Assembly: GCA_030067915.1 (NCBI GenBank)
Contig: JASGCC010000178.1
Coordinates: forward strand, 1 to 64,000
Origin: Hydractinia echinata
Lineage: Eukaryota; Cnidaria; Hydrozoa; Anthoathecata; Hydractiniidae
DNA: 64,000 bases
Reading direction: 5' to 3'
Below, piece by piece: positions 1 through 11,375 of this stretch. The notes below the pieces were generated by a model, which saw only the letters and a program-made list of their open reading frames with translations, ran no database searches and was not told the origin of the DNA. A program made the translations under genes and the position numbers. The stretch's first letter is position 1, and each line of letters begins with the position of its first letter.

Positions 1-2030
1 CTCTGTGTTTACCAAATTCAGTGGAGAAAAAAAAATGATGGCGATAGTTGTTAGAAATGCAGATTGTCACTTGTTGTGTTAACCCTATACGATCCGGGGT
101 ATTTTGAACATATTATGACCGGAAATCTTGATCAAAATATGTCGAGACAAGAAAGCTAATTTCCTAAATTCTTAAAATGTTATAATTGTTGCTGACGTCA
201 GTATGGTGATTTTCCACGAAAGTTGATTATTTCGGTGTGTGGGTGTGCTAGAAAATGCGACTAGCAAATTGTTGCTGCGCTCCGACTACAGAGAATTGAC
301 CGTTTGACTCTTTCGTTTCGTACGTCATTTAAAAAATGACAAAAGATTGGGATGGAGGATAATTACCCGATTTTCGGGCAAAATAAAAAAAATCGGAAAT
401 CGGGTTACCAAGTATCCAAACTTTACAGAATGATTCCCTTGATGAAATAAAGTTGCGCTGTATGTTTTAAGGAATCCTAACGATATTAAACTTCCCGATT
501 TTAAGGATTTCTTAGGACCTTAAGTGATAGTTTCGAGTTATGGCTAATATCTGAGGCTATCAGAGATATTGGACCAAATAATTTAGTATACACGTGTCTA
601 ATAGATCAATATGAAAAACTCACTAATGATATTTAACTGGCAATGGGTTGAATCCCCCTGAACTGAAAAGTTAAGCCTCTTATCGGAGAATATTGGCCGA
701 CGTCAGAAGTAATGCTGGAGCTTGCGAGTTAATAAGCCTATATAACTGTTTTTGAGGGCATAACTGAAGATTTCTAATGGAGAAGGGGTAGTAGTATCCT
801 TGCTATTGCTATACATGTGAAAAGGGTTTACTTTCACTATTTTCGTTAAATAGGTCGTTCCGCTTGTCGGTTTAATTATATATCTTTATTTGCTTTGATA
901 TTTCTGCTTTTGCAGGTAGATAAGAGTTATTTATCTACACCCAAAATCTTAAATGGTACTTATTTCCTTTGATGTCAACAAAGTTGTTTTTTCAAATTTT
1001 CGCGCCATTTCGGCCCTCGATCGATACTGCCATTTTGGAGAGAAAATTTGTGAAGCGCAGCAAGTGAATTATAAAGGTATTTAACTAGCTCTGTCCGTGT
1101 ACAAAATTGATATTTTCTCAACCTACCGGCTACAGAGTATTGTACACTTGATGCTATTCTCCTGTTTGCAGAATTCTTACCGGCAAAATGAGACAATTTT
1201 CATATATGAACAAGATTTTAGTTTTAAGAAAATTGTAACTGAAACAAATTTTCACAAAAAAACATCGCCTCCTATAATATGTGGGTGCTATCAATCCCCA
1301 AAAAGAGTTTTAATAATTGTTACCTCGCAAGTTCTTGGTACATTTTCTTGCGGTTGAATCTCATAATATTCCACTTCATGGTTATTAATAGTCTAAAAAT
1401 TGACATAATACGGGAAAGGTGTTTAATTTTAACTTGTGCAACATTATAACTTTAGAAACTGCATAGATACCTTTTTCTCTTCCTCTTTTGCATTGATGTT
1501 TTGAGGTTCAGAATCTAATTGAAAAGATAGTTCTGGTAATATTGTATTTTATAATGAAAAGTCAAGGAGAGAAATACTATTTTTCGCAAATTTATCTTGT
1601 TCATTAGCAAAAAAATTATTAGCAAAAAAAATTTGGTCGAAACGTTTCACGCGAAAATAAATACAGGGAAAATGTCTGCAACTTTTTTATTTATTATTTT
1701 GGTTTTAGTTACTAGGTTCTAATCTAGTACAATTGTTGCTTTCAAGATCTCTGAAATATTTTGATCTTAAAATATGAAAATTATATACATGTTAGTTTGT
1801 TTCCGGCAAAATATGTTTTTTGCGAAAATAAGCAGAAATGAAATACAATTTTTTTTAACTTGCAGAGAATGAATAAATAAATACAAAATTACCTTAAGGT
1901 AAAAACATAGCCTGACATGACGAGTTGAGTCAAAAGTGTCAAGGCTTATTGGTTGACTTACTCATCGAAGGTACAAAAGTAAAGTATTTAAATTAAAAAA
2001 TGACTATGAATAAGACTAGTTATTAGATAG
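1..2030. other. No recognisable gene
   Basis: AT-rich intergenic DNA. Open frames here are short, overlap on both strands and match no family I recognise. No TIRs, tRNA boxes or strong splice pairs were seen. Confidence 0.5.
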
Positions 2031-2110
2031 TTCTTACTAGTTCTTACTAGTTCTTACTAGTTCTGACTAGTTCTTACTAGTTCTTAATAGTTCTTACTAG
2101 TTACAACTAG
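2031..2110. repeat. 10-bp minisatellite, about 8 units
   Basis: Eight consecutive decamers of the form TTCTTACTAG with a few substitutions (one TTCTGACTAG, one TTCTTAATAG, a diverged last unit TTACAACTAG). It lies in gene-free DNA. Confidence 0.9.
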
Positions 2111-2445
2111 CTAGAATATAGACAACCTCTTAATGAATATTAACTTTTTTATAATCTTCTACTTTTTATGATATTTCCAAAAATAAATACAGTATCTTTA
2201 AAATAAGATAAAGTCGACAAAATAAAATACATAACAGTAAAATCGAAAGTTTGTTTTGATGAGGAAGAAACACAACAAGAAGGACTGTATTTGTTAAAAA
2301 CTATAGCCTAAGAAGGTAATTGATACTTCTAAAAGAATGTCAAAGTCATTGTTGCTACTTTAACTGGATTAATATACAATAATTTGGTATGTTTCTGTAC
2401 AGAACTTAAAAGAAAACAGCTATGTAGGTAAGAAAAGTTCAAAGT

Positions 2446-2575
2446 TTTATTCACCAGGACAAACAATACAATGGAGAAACAGAAAGAAAATTAGAAATCA
2501 GGTTAAAAGAACACATGAAAGATGCGATAGGATGCAAATCTCCAAGTGTTGCAGCGCTGCAAAAAGTTGCATGCA
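2446..2575 (+). pseudogene. Penelope-like element GIY-YIG endonuclease scrap
   Basis: A short open stretch reads QYNGETERKLEIRLKEH followed by an alanine-rich tail. This resembles the core of the GIY-YIG endonuclease that closes PLE proteins (Y-x-G-E-T, then R-L-K-E-H). In the family this nuclease nicks the target site for reverse transcription. No start codon, RT domain or terminal repeat is attached, so it is a broken remnant. Confidence is moderate because only about 35 residues align by eye. Confidence 0.45.
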
Positions 2576-3022
2576 CAGTATAATAAATCATAAATTTTCG
2601 TTACCGTTGATGTCAATTTCTTTCAGTTTCTAAATGAAAAGAAAACATTCTATTTACTATGAATGTAATCAGCGTTAGGAATACTAATTGTGCATCGAAG
2701 GGGTTTTATCTCTACATTTTTGTTTTGATTTTTGCAGCTAATTACAAAATGATCAATCAACAGGAGTAAAGGCACTTAGACATTCATTAACATTTCTTAT
2801 ATAAACAAATAATATAGATCTCAGAAATAACACACTTAATCATCTTAATTTATTTTCTCGCATAAAGAATTTCATCAAGATGGCACAATTAGCGTCCTAA
2901 AAAAAATTACCTTCAAAACTGTTGATGCGTTTTTGAAATCTTGAGTCTAAAATTATAAAATAAATGTGGCGGATTTAAGTTATGCTTATGCAAAGATTTT
3001 ATGTTAGAAAGGAACTAGTTAC
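2576..3022. other. Possible 3' end of the SH2 gene; nothing firm
   Basis: On the minus strand a possible last exon around 2910-2940 would follow the previous exon in phase 0 and stop after about eight codons. I see no clear poly(A) signal tied to it. Confidence 0.2.
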
Positions 3023-3057
3023 CTTATTTTCTGAATTGTTGTTTGAATATTCTGGGT
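3023..3057 (-). CDS. Short exon DPEYSNNNSENK
   Basis: 35 nt between TTATTAG and GTAACT. Two leading bases complete an Asp codon from micro-exon a. It is the last exon I can place with confidence. Confidence 0.55.
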
Positions 3058-6000
3058 CTAATAATTAAAGACAAAGTTGTGATAAAGTGTCATTCAAGCA
3101 CAAGGCAAGAAGAGATAAGAGGATATTACTAGGCATACAAGGATGAGAAATTTGAAACAAAACAGAGTAGAATGCGTATGTTAGATAATATGCAAAAGAG
3201 CATTTGAATTATTGTAGTTAACCTTACAAAACGCATCTTATGAAAAGGCTTACAAATAATTTATTAGATATGTTGTTGAGTATCATAAATTACAGCTTGT
3301 TACCTGTGTTATTAGATACTTTTCTCCGCTAAATAAAAAGCAAAACATTAAACATGAATATGTAAAATTTCTGTAGAATTTTGAAAGTTTAATATATAGA
3401 GTATGAAGACTAACCAAAGATGGAGCATTTCCTGTCGACGCCCTTGGCCTTGGTTTGGGTCGCAGATCTAATATGTTTAAGACAATAATTTTCTTTTATT
3501 TCTTACCCGTAAGGCAAGGGGATGTTATAAAGCACATGTCATAAAGAGCTGAGGCAAGCTGAAACAACTGAGCATAAAGTCAATACTGGATAACCTGACA
3601 TTACTTACTTATCAAAAGAGCACTTCGATTATTTCACTTCAAATAAAACAATATATGTTATAAAAAGACAGTAGGATTATATATATGTTATTAGATATGT
3701 TGTTGACTACATAAAATTATAGCTTGTTACAATTACCTGTGTTATTAGATCCTTGTCTTGGCTAAATTGAACAATAAAACATTTCAAAAAATATATATGT
3801 AAGTTTACTTTAGAATTATAAAAGTCCAATGTATAGTGCCTGAAGACTAACCAATGTAGAAGTAGACATGCTCCTTGGTCTTGGTATTGGTTTGGGTGGA
3901 TCCTGGATGGATGGTTCTAATATAATCAGATAAAGAAATACCAAATGTTTTAATAACCAAACTTTATTCAGCTGATTAATTTAATTAATTTTTGCAAAAG
4001 CCGAATGATTATTTCTGCGTTTACACCTGAGAAGATTCATTTGAAATCTTGAGTCAAGCTACTAAAATAGAAATTTAGGGATTGGTTTACAGTAGATGTG
4101 CAAGTTCATGCGGATTCAGCATGAAAACGACAAGTTATTTCCGGACTCTTTTAAATCCGTAATTATTATTTAAATCTGTATAAAATGTTCTAATGCAAAC
4201 TAGAAACTAGGAGGATGAGGAATGAGAAGGGGAACAAACTATATTTCTTCTATTGTACTGTTACTAACGCGCAAGGAACTTTATTCAGCTTATAATCTAG
4301 CGCATTAAATGTCTAACAAAAAAAGGATTAGGAATTGCGGAGGGTGATTGGTTTGAAGAAAACAATGCATTAATTTGCCTAGAACTTTTGGTATAAATAG
4401 CTACCTGTGACATAGCGATAAGAAAAATTATAGCCCGGTTAGCCGACGTAGTGGAATGGTGCGTCAATTGTGACAAACGAGTTAATTAAAATAACAAATA
4501 TTTAAGGTGGTATGAAGATTTCTTTATAATTTGGATTCTGCTTTAATATTAATGGACGAGATATTCTCACAATTATTTTTTTATTTCTATTCAATAAAGA
4601 AATTGAACAAGGGTTAAAGACGATATTCAAGATATTATTTACCTGAAATAAAAACACATGGCAAGCTTGCTAGCTTGCTGCAAGCTGTTGCGAGCTGTTG
4701 ACTTACTGTGGATTGTTTTGTTGTAAACCAATGTATGCATTTGCGTTTTCAGTACAGTGATTTTATACGTAGATAAAAATTTGCGATCTAGTCTTTTCAA
4801 AACTTAGTACAAGGTCTCTAATGCTCTTGCCTTAATAATAACTTTTCAATATATCTACGCAATAATTTGGGGAATATTTTAGCGCAAAGTTGTACCAAAA
4901 TCTTTAAATAAAGATCTAGAAAATGCACCGTCGAGAAATTCGAAAGCTGGCTAAAATGCCACGAGTGAAAAACAAGGAGAGGCAAGAAGACAAATGAATC
5001 CAAAGGGTGAATGAATCATTCCCTTTAAACTACGCTGTGGGTCCAAATATTGACGGTGCAAGGCGGTAAATATCAAAATCTCCAAACAAGTATATCCAAA
5101 CTAATATATCGTCTACTACCCAATTGGTGGAAGCCTTTTCCTTCAAAAAATTTGCCAGTGAATTTTAATTACATACATGTTTGTTTTAAAACTTGAGTTC
5201 TATATTAATTAAGAAAGAAATAAGAAACAATCGGTTTTAGTATAAACGTATAAATATTAACACAGATGAAATAATTACCACGCGTTGGTATCTAAAGAAA
5301 AAAACATTAAATTAAATATTTAGCAATGACATGAACTTGGCAATAACATACATAATACCGTATTTAGGTAAATGTGTATTCTGAATACAAAATATCAAGA
5401 GTCGAGTAACCAATTATTTTCGAAGAGCAAATAGTGTAGCATATGTGCATCTAATTCTCTGACAACTCACAGCATATAGCGGTTCTGTAAATGTGTTGCA
5501 ATCTAAAGGGGTCATAGAAGTTCGCTATTATAAAAAAAATAATTGATGGATTAAAAAGGATTATTTTAAATTAATTTGTTACCTTCATGGACACATGAGT
5601 TGTCACAGTTCTATAAAAAAAATGAGAATTATCTAAATTTTATTCTTTATCTAATACATATGCGTTCTATAAATGCACGACTTGCTTTTCTAATAGTTTG
5701 AATTTAAAACAAGCAAGTTAGTAAGTAAGTAACGGGAAGTTTAACGACCTTGGGATTCCACCCTAACAGTTAGCTCTTTCTCCTCTCGGACTGTAACTGT
5801 GTTACATTGCCGCTAGAGATACGTATAGCATTGCTCTAACTTGCTTGCCTGCCACACAAGCCGATTAGCGGTCAGTAGGTGGCACCGAATGGGCTGACAA
5901 CACTACATTTAAAGTGCGCCGGAGTGGGTAGACTCGAACCTGAAACCTTATGATTACAAACCGAATGCGCTACCACTGCACCATCTCCGCCATATTTTTC

Positions 6001-7548
6001 AGATCTTTTTGCTATGTTTAAGACTTTTAATATTCAGAATACTATATCAGACAGGCAAACATTTCAGCGTTTGAAATTAGGATGGCTATAATCCAATCAA
6101 CATTGTTTGTTATAATACCAACTTCAAATGTATATCTCCTTAATTATTTGTCATACTCACAATCCTGTGCATTACTTTGTTCAGGGCTTTATCCTCTACA
6201 CAGTAGAGGTAACAGTAAAATTAACTTGTCATATTTTTATTTCAAGGTCCATCCAAATCACAGAATATGAAATTTCTATGTGCACATGGACGAGAATCAT
6301 TTATATGTGTAAACTTAAATATATTTTCACTTCTTCGCCTGCCAGAATGGATGGTAACATATCAACCTTACCAATGACTCAGCATCTTTAACATTTTCGT
6401 ACAACGGCAGTTGTGGAAGTGGTCTATAGTAAGCACTGCAATCCGAACCGCTTTCTTTCTTCCCACGTCTCCACATCATGTGGTCTATAAAGAGGAGTTG
6501 GCACATATCGACGATATGCGTAAAATAACTGAATACTAGAAATACTAAATTGAATAGCTTTGGTACAAGCATGATATTATCGACAGAGTTTTATGTTTCT
6601 TACGACTAAAAAACAACAGATCATTTTAGATTGATGCTGCAAGCGGCCAACGCTGTTCAATATATATCTTTTTTCGTTAAGATTTCCTTAGAATTGTCAC
6701 TCTTTCAGAAATATTTGTTTGCAAAATGATTTGTTTGTCCTATCGGCTTTACGTATTCTGTGACGAAGAATTATTTCAGCAAATACGTAGAAGGTGCAGG
6801 ATAAAAATGTGGATTAAAAATTAAAACAAAGAAGGAAACCACCTGACCAATTTTGGTAATGTTTTGTTGTTTTTCTGCTAATATTTTCTCCCAAATTTCA
6901 TCATAAATAGCTTCGGATGGTTCGATGATCTTTTTCAGAGCTAGCAAAACCTATAAAGAAGATAAGATAAATTAGGGTGAGGACAAACGGAACATAATTT
7001 CTCACTTGTATGTAACAATCTTACCCGAACTACCTCACACAATGTACTGCAATCATGATATGTGTTGTTATACTCAAACGAAAGATTTTCATCAATTTCT
7101 TCCACTTGCAAATATTCTATATCACTAGCAAAAACAGTAATCCAATTATAAACTATATTAAAATCGTATACACATGGATAAGAGATAAAATGTTTAAATT
7201 GTAAATGGTTTCTTTGTTTTGATGCATCAATTTTCTAAAGGTTATATTTAAAACTGTTGATGGGAAATCATAGGCATCGCGCAATATTTACAATTGAACT
7301 TATGAATTTCCATCTTAAACTAACGGATGTAATGCTTTTGATTGAAGCTTAAATACTGAAGTAATTTACATATTTTAATTTTGCTTAAAAATATTAAAAT
7401 TAATTAGATCTTTACTTACCTAAAAGCCTTAATTGCAATAACATATTGCCCAATTGGTTTTTCAGAATTGAACACTAAAAATGAACCATTTTCTTTCCCA
7501 CTCAAAAGTTGTTCAACTTCTTGAAATGAAGTATTCCCTGCATACCAC
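3023..7548 (-). CDS. SH2-domain adaptor-like gene, multi-exon (partial, 5' end not found)
   Basis: At least ten exons can be chained on the minus strand by GT-AG boundaries with matching phases: 7548-7420, 7124-7025, 6950-6848, 6484-6372, 5610-5583, then 3916-3852, 3761-3737, 3467-3415, 3328-3304 and 3057-3023. The first two encode an SH2 domain (WYAGNTSFQEVEQLL, GSFLVFNSE, then IGQYVIAIKAF). The rest encode a short helical stretch and a tyrosine- and proline-rich tail (YYRPLPQLPLYENV, PPKPIPRPR, RPKPRPRA). SH2 domains bind phosphotyrosine, and proline-rich tails bind SH3 domains, so a cytoplasmic signalling adaptor is inferred. The FLVR arginine is Phe here, so classic phosphotyrosine binding is doubtful. 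The start codon and any exons upstream of 7548 were not found, and one linking exon between 5583 and 3916 is missing or unrecognised. Confidence 0.75.
3304..3328 (-). CDS. Micro-exon, copy a (RRKVSNNT)
   Basis: 25 nt between TATTTAG and GTAACA. It is the duplicate of the 3737-3761 exon; the SNNT end is conserved while the first codons differ. Confidence 0.65.
3415..3467 (-). CDS. Proline-rich exon, copy A
   Basis: 53 nt between ATATTAG and GTTAGT. It encodes LRPKPRPRASTGNAPSL. The leading two bases complete the codon left by micro-exon b, giving Asp, so the exons join in frame. Confidence 0.65.
3737..3761 (-). CDS. Micro-exon, copy b (PRQGSNNT)
   Basis: 25 nt between CAATTTAG and GTAATT. 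It enters in phase 0 and leaves in phase 1. Its sequence and phase match the micro-exon at 3304-3328. Confidence 0.65.
3852..3916 (-). CDS. Proline-rich exon, copy B
   Basis: 65 nt between TTATATTAG and GTTAGT. It encodes a segment with PPKPIPRPR. It is paired with the micro-exon at 3737-3761, and the pair is duplicated about 435 bp downstream. Confidence 0.65.
4636..4650 (-). promoter_or_regulatory. Candidate recursive (zero-length exon) splice site in the SH2 gene intron
   Basis: The minus strand reads TTTTTATTTCAG followed directly by GTAAAT: a strong acceptor fused to a good donor inside a long intron (about 5.58 to 3.92 kb). A weaker AG/GT fusion lies near 4410. Confidence 0.35.
5279..5291 (-). 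other. Possible 13-nt micro-exon
   Basis: A strong acceptor (TTTCTTTAG) and a donor (GTAATT) lie only 13 nt apart. The phase does not close the chain without another exon, so this is tentative. Confidence 0.25.
5583..5610 (-). CDS. Putative 28-nt micro-exon
   Basis: Flanked by TTTTTATAG and GTAACA, and in the correct phase (0 in, 1 out) for the chain. It encodes NCDNSCVHE. It has the same phase as the two 25-nt micro-exons further downstream, which suggests an older member of the same array. Confidence 0.45.
5715..5992 (-). mobile_element. tRNA-derived SINE ending in (TTAC)n
   Basis: The minus strand starts with a tRNA-like head (GGCGGAGATGGTGCAGTGG with the A box, GGTTCGAGTCT as B box) and continues through an unrelated body to a (TTAC)n-like 3' tail near 5715. 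It sits in an intron of the SH2 gene. It could be mistaken for a tRNA-Thr gene, but the attached body and tail argue for a SINE. Confidence 0.65.
6372..6484 (-). CDS. Proline/tyrosine-rich exon
   Basis: 113 nt from acceptor CTTTATAG to donor GTAAGG. The phase completes an Asp codon. The motif YYRPLPQLPLYENV carries possible SH3-binding prolines and candidate phosphotyrosines (YENV). An alternative internal acceptor (ACTATAG) would shorten the exon to its last 52 nt but would break the frame. Confidence 0.7.
6848..6950 (-). CDS. Post-SH2 helical exon
   Basis: 103 nt after the acceptor CTTTATAG. It encodes a charged, probably helical segment (LLALKKIIEPSEAIYDEIWE, then KILAEKQQ). The donor GTCAGG is weak. 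It ends in phase 1, which matches the next exon. Confidence 0.7.
7025..7124 (-). CDS. SH2 exon 2 (C-terminal half of the SH2 domain)
   Basis: 100 nt between TTTTTGCTAG and GTAAGA. It reads DIEYLQVEEIDENLSFEYNN and then a CSTLCEVVR ending, as expected of the second SH2 half (strands and the final helix before the domain end). It completes the split serine codon left by the previous exon. Confidence 0.8.
7420..7548 (-). CDS. SH2 exon 1 (N-terminal half of the SH2 domain)
   Basis: 129 nt. Acceptor ATTATAG before the exon and donor GTAAGT after it. It encodes WYAGNTSFQEVEQLL through the FLVR-equivalent FLVFNSE to IGQYVIAIKAF. The exon starts with one and ends with two partial-codon bases, and joins the next exon in frame. 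Confidence 0.85.
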
Positions 7549-7719
7549 CTATAATATAAAATTAAATACAGTGTTAAGAGACTTCGGATATGGAGGCGGC
7601 CTTACTTGGTGAAGGAGCTGAGTTTTAAACATTTAAAATTAGTATATAGAGGTAAGGAAAGGGCGGGAATAGTGGCGTAAGGATGCTTTTTTTGTCTTTC
7701 TGACTGTATCCATTTGTGA

Positions 7720-7917
7720 TTAATTCATTTTACACATATGCAATCTCTTGTTTCTCTCCTTTTCATCACTGACTGCGCTGTTGGCACGATTCAGTAACGA
7801 AGAGACACTTTCTTTGCAAGATCTCTCATGGTTCGATGCGTAGTTAAGGTAATGGTCAGTGTGTGTTGGTTTACGATACACTGAAACTGAAATTGTACCA
7901 TTTTTGAGTTTGACCAA
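7720..7917 (-). pseudogene. Penelope-like element RT fragment
   Basis: It encodes ISVSVYRKPTHTDHYLNY followed by a Ser- and Arg-containing helix. SVYRKPTHTDxYL is a hallmark of the PLE reverse transcriptase just after its catalytic palm. There is no catalytic YxDD box and no endonuclease, so this is a 5'- and 3'-truncated scrap. It ends within a few bases of the Helitron-like terminus at 7929, which suggests that the later insertion cut it. Confidence 0.75.
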
Positions 7918-7928
7918 TTATTTATTTA

Positions 7929-10719
7929 CTAGTCGATAAGGCCCGTGGAAGAATCCACTCAGGCAGAAGATTAGGTTGTTTTGCAGATTTTGCTAACGTC
8001 AGCAGTGCATACAAATTTTTTTGGCGAAATGTAGTTTATCTGTTGCTTGTAATGCGTGCAGATTAAAACGCTGATAAAAAAAGTGTTCGCAAACGCATAA
8101 GGAGATATATATAAGTGTTTTAAAATTTTAAAATTTTGCTGATGTCAGTAAAGTCCTCTAAAGTACAAATAAAAAATTTCTTTAGAAATTTGCACTGTAA
8201 AATCCACTTAGGCAGGAGTACATTGGAAAAGAGAATCGTAACTTGTATTTTGATGACGTCTGCCAGGACCCGTCAATACACAATATTTTTTTCCTGAAAT
8301 TTGTTTACACGTTGCTTCCAATATGTAGAGCTTGAAACGCTGATTAAAATAATGTATAGAATCACGTACAACAACAACAATAATAATAAAGTCAGAAATG
8401 ACACATCTCAAATATTTACATCTTATAAAGTGATTACGTTTGATCACGTTGAAAACCTTTAATATTTTAATCAAAAGTGTCAAAAACATTTATTCGGTTA
8501 TATACATACTATCCTGTTCCCCAAAAATATACACAAAATGTAAAAATTATATAACCGGTTAAGAACACAAATTTTTTTCTTAGTATGATGATCTGTAGTG
8601 ACCTTTACCAACCATTTTAAACGTAAATGTCAAAAAAGAATAAGGAGTAAATTTTGAATGAACAAAGATATTATTTTTGGAATATATACGGTCCATCCTC
8701 ACAAAAGTTTACACAAAATGTAAAACAGATTGGTTTTTGAGGAGCATATCCAAATCAACGAAAATCAGTTCATTTAGCATGTCCTATATTGCCATTGCCC
8801 ATAAATTTTCCACATAAAGGTTATGAAACACATCAAATTATAGAAAAATCAGGCATTTCATACAATATAAAAAACAAAAAAGATTTAGTCAGAACAATTA
8901 GTAATTTTTTCAGTATCACCAAACACAGTTATTACTACAATTTTAAAATTCTTAACAAAAACGTGAATTTGTTATTTCAATATATATATTGCATGTGGTC
9001 TTTTCCCCACAAAAGTTTACACAAAATTTTAAAAAACAGCAGTTTGCAGCATAAACAAAAACACGAACAACCATACCATCCTCTCATAAATTAAAATAAA
9101 GTCCAATAAAACCCACGTAAATTGCCAATCAAATGTCTACAACCCCCTGTAAAAATAACCTGGTATTTTACATGTAGGCTGACAAAAGTTTAACAGGATG
9201 TCAGAAACAAAACAATAAAAAATAACTTAACACACACGCTTTAAATTCTGAAAAAATATATTCCACTTGTCATATTGCTTAGGTCCCCTTGTTAAGTTTA
9301 CAGGAAATGTGAAAATAATTATACTCTTAAAAAAATACATCCTACTATCCTGCAAAAGTTCAAGTCAAAGATTTTGTAGGTAGCTAGCTAGCTTGTTACA
9401 TCATAATTCGTGCTCATAAAAGAAGAAAAGTTTGGAAACTAAGGTAGCTAGCTATAGATAATTAAAAAAGAGGAATAACAACATAAGTCATAGGTTAGAG
9501 CTAGCCATGGGGATGGGAAGAGTAGGATCTGGAGAGGCTAACATTAGCTAGCTAACAGTAGCTAAGACACCCCAGTTAAATATACTTAAACTGGGAACAT
9601 TTAGCTAAAGCTAGCTATTTATGCTTAGTAAAACACATATAAAGAGAAACAATAGTAATGTAAAAATAATTACAGTGAGTTCAACAAACCAGTTGAAATT
9701 TTTCCGTTTGTTAGTTGTTCTGGCGCCGTAGATTAGTGGTTATAGCTCTCGTACTCTGTGCGGGAGACCGGGGTTCGATTCCTCTTGACGGCGATTCAAT
9801 ATGGGCGAGTGAATGTTAGCCCCGGGTTAACCCAAGCCATGTGAGGGAAATTGGGGAGATGGCACACTGTGTGGGCCGTTGGATGTTCCCGGGAGTTGTC
9901 TAGTAAAGCGCGGGCCCTAATTGGGTCTGCGTAGCTCAAAATGAGCATTAAATACTCTAGGACTCTCCATCTAAGCCATGGCCCCTCCTGGAAATAATAG
10001 ACAGGGTATATCCCTCGATATTTGTGAGGCTAGCAATGTAAAATATGCACATCTATCTATCTATCTATCTTAGTCAGCTAACAGCTTTATGCAGCATTTT
10101 GAATTTTAGGACATTAATTATGCAAACAATTGTAAACAAAAGCTGTTTTATAAAAAAGCGGTAAAATATAGAACTTAAAGAATTCGAAGCTCCAATGGAT
10201 TTTTTTTGAGAATGCGATTCTTTTTGACAATTTTAAGTGTTACATATATAAAAACAGAACGTCTAAAATATAAAAGTTCTTACTTTTTCAATTCCAATTC
10301 ACTTGAAACTCTAGCATTCATTTTTGTACTTCTAACTTTACTTTACTACCTAGCTCCACTCTTCACTTCCGAAGTAACTTCTTGTGGCTTTCAACTTTAT
10401 TTTTCTACTTCTACTTCTTTACTTAGAGTTTTCTTTCTCTGAATCACTTTTTGCACTTTTTTCAAGACGAAGGAACCTTTCTTTTGTGTTTTTTTTTGGT
10501 GTCGAGGGACACCATTTTTGGAAAGTTAGCCGTTTAATTAATTTCAGTAAATCAAATTGAGTCGTTTTCATCACGTGACGTAAACAAAGTAAACCCGCTA
10601 ACAAAATAGACATATTTTTTTCGGTAACATCAAAGATTTTTTTCGGCGACATCAAAGAAAAATAAGCATATCAACTTTGCCTGTTACAGACACACGGAAC
10701 TGGCGTATTATTATAGAGA
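7929..10719 (-). mobile_element. Helitron-like element or nested cluster
   Basis: On the minus strand the left end (10719) starts TCTCTATAATAATACGC followed by CACACAGAC-type microsatellite sequence in reverse. The right end (7929) is a hairpin GTGGATTCTTCCAC, 13 bases and then CTAG before a T, the layout of Helitron 3' ends. The 3' module is present twice in tandem (about 7930-8150 and 8150-8350). No Rep/helicase was found. The interior holds a tRNA-SINE. Whether both ends belong to one insertion is inference. Confidence 0.5.
9721..10068 (+). mobile_element. tRNA-derived SINE with (CTAT)n tail, copy 1
   Basis: The head carries an A box (TAGATTAGTGG) and a B box (GGTTCGATTCC). A body of about 260 bp follows and ends in CTATCTATCTATCTAT. 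A near-identical copy lies in reverse orientation at 45168-45531, which fixes both borders. Confidence 0.88.
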
Positions 10720-10904
10720 TTTATTTATTTATCTGTAAAACATTTATACCGGATATCATTGCTGCTGCTGCTTTCCAAACGACTTTTGTAAGAATAAATT
10801 AATAAATATAAAATCCGCTTAGAGATTTAGTTATTAGATACACACTATATACGTAAAGTCTAGAATAAATCGCTAAAATAGGTGACTATTCGAATTTTCT
10901 AAAA

Positions 10905-11375
10905 ATATTTTTCATTCTAAAATTTCAAAGAAATATTGGTCAGCTGGTGTAAATAATCCTCCTTGATAGTAAAATCCATTTAGTGCTTTTTAATTTTTTA
11001 CCATCGGAAGTTGTCTTTGCTTTTAATAACGTATTGAAATAATTGTCAAATGGCGCAGGTAATTTTTTATTTATACTTTTTCTAACAACAATCCTTTGTT
11101 TAAGTAGTGTTTTTACGGTAATGTTCGTGACGCTGCTTTTACGAATGATTCGTTCAGTTCTTTGATGTATCTGGTCAAATTTTTTTCTGTTTTTTAAGTT
11201 TAGATTTACAGTTCCACAGTATGTGTATACTGGTACAATGACGCTAGTATATATCGTTTGTGCTGCATGTGTAGTCAGTTTAGGTCGGAGTTTCGCTAAT
11301 AGCCGTAGTTGGGGACTGATTTTCTTATATTTGTTGGTGAAGTTTTCGTTGAGAGTGAGTGATGGATCGATTTGT
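10905..11375 (-). pseudogene. LINE ORF2 3' end (CR1/Jockey type)
   Basis: A clean minus-strand frame reads LGIQIDPSLTLNENF, then KLRPKLTTHAAQTIYTSVIV, then VYTYCGTVNLNL and HQRTERIIRKSS. This is the typical post-RT thumb/C-terminal region of APE-type LINEs, where a K-L-R-x-L...Y...Y-C pattern is common. It runs on to about 10905 with a few frame breaks. The catalytic RT portion is missing upstream, replaced at about 11375 by Penelope-like sequence, so it is a truncated copy. Confidence 0.75.

Larger units (their letters stand above)
3290..3935. repeat. Two-exon module tandemly duplicated, about 430 bp apart
   Basis: Sequence around 3290-3480 and 3705-3935 aligns along both exons and the intervening introns (for example the shared stretch reading AGCTTGTTAC and CCTGTGTTATTAGAT). 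This shows a genomic duplication rather than just similar exons. Confidence 0.75.

Noticed and set aside
2031..2110. CRISPR-like array
   Set aside because: The 10-bp direct repeats have no spacers; it is a minisatellite in a eukaryotic genome.
5920..5992. Functional tRNA-Thr gene
   Set aside because: A SINE body and (TTAC)n tail follow, and the stem pairing is imperfect.
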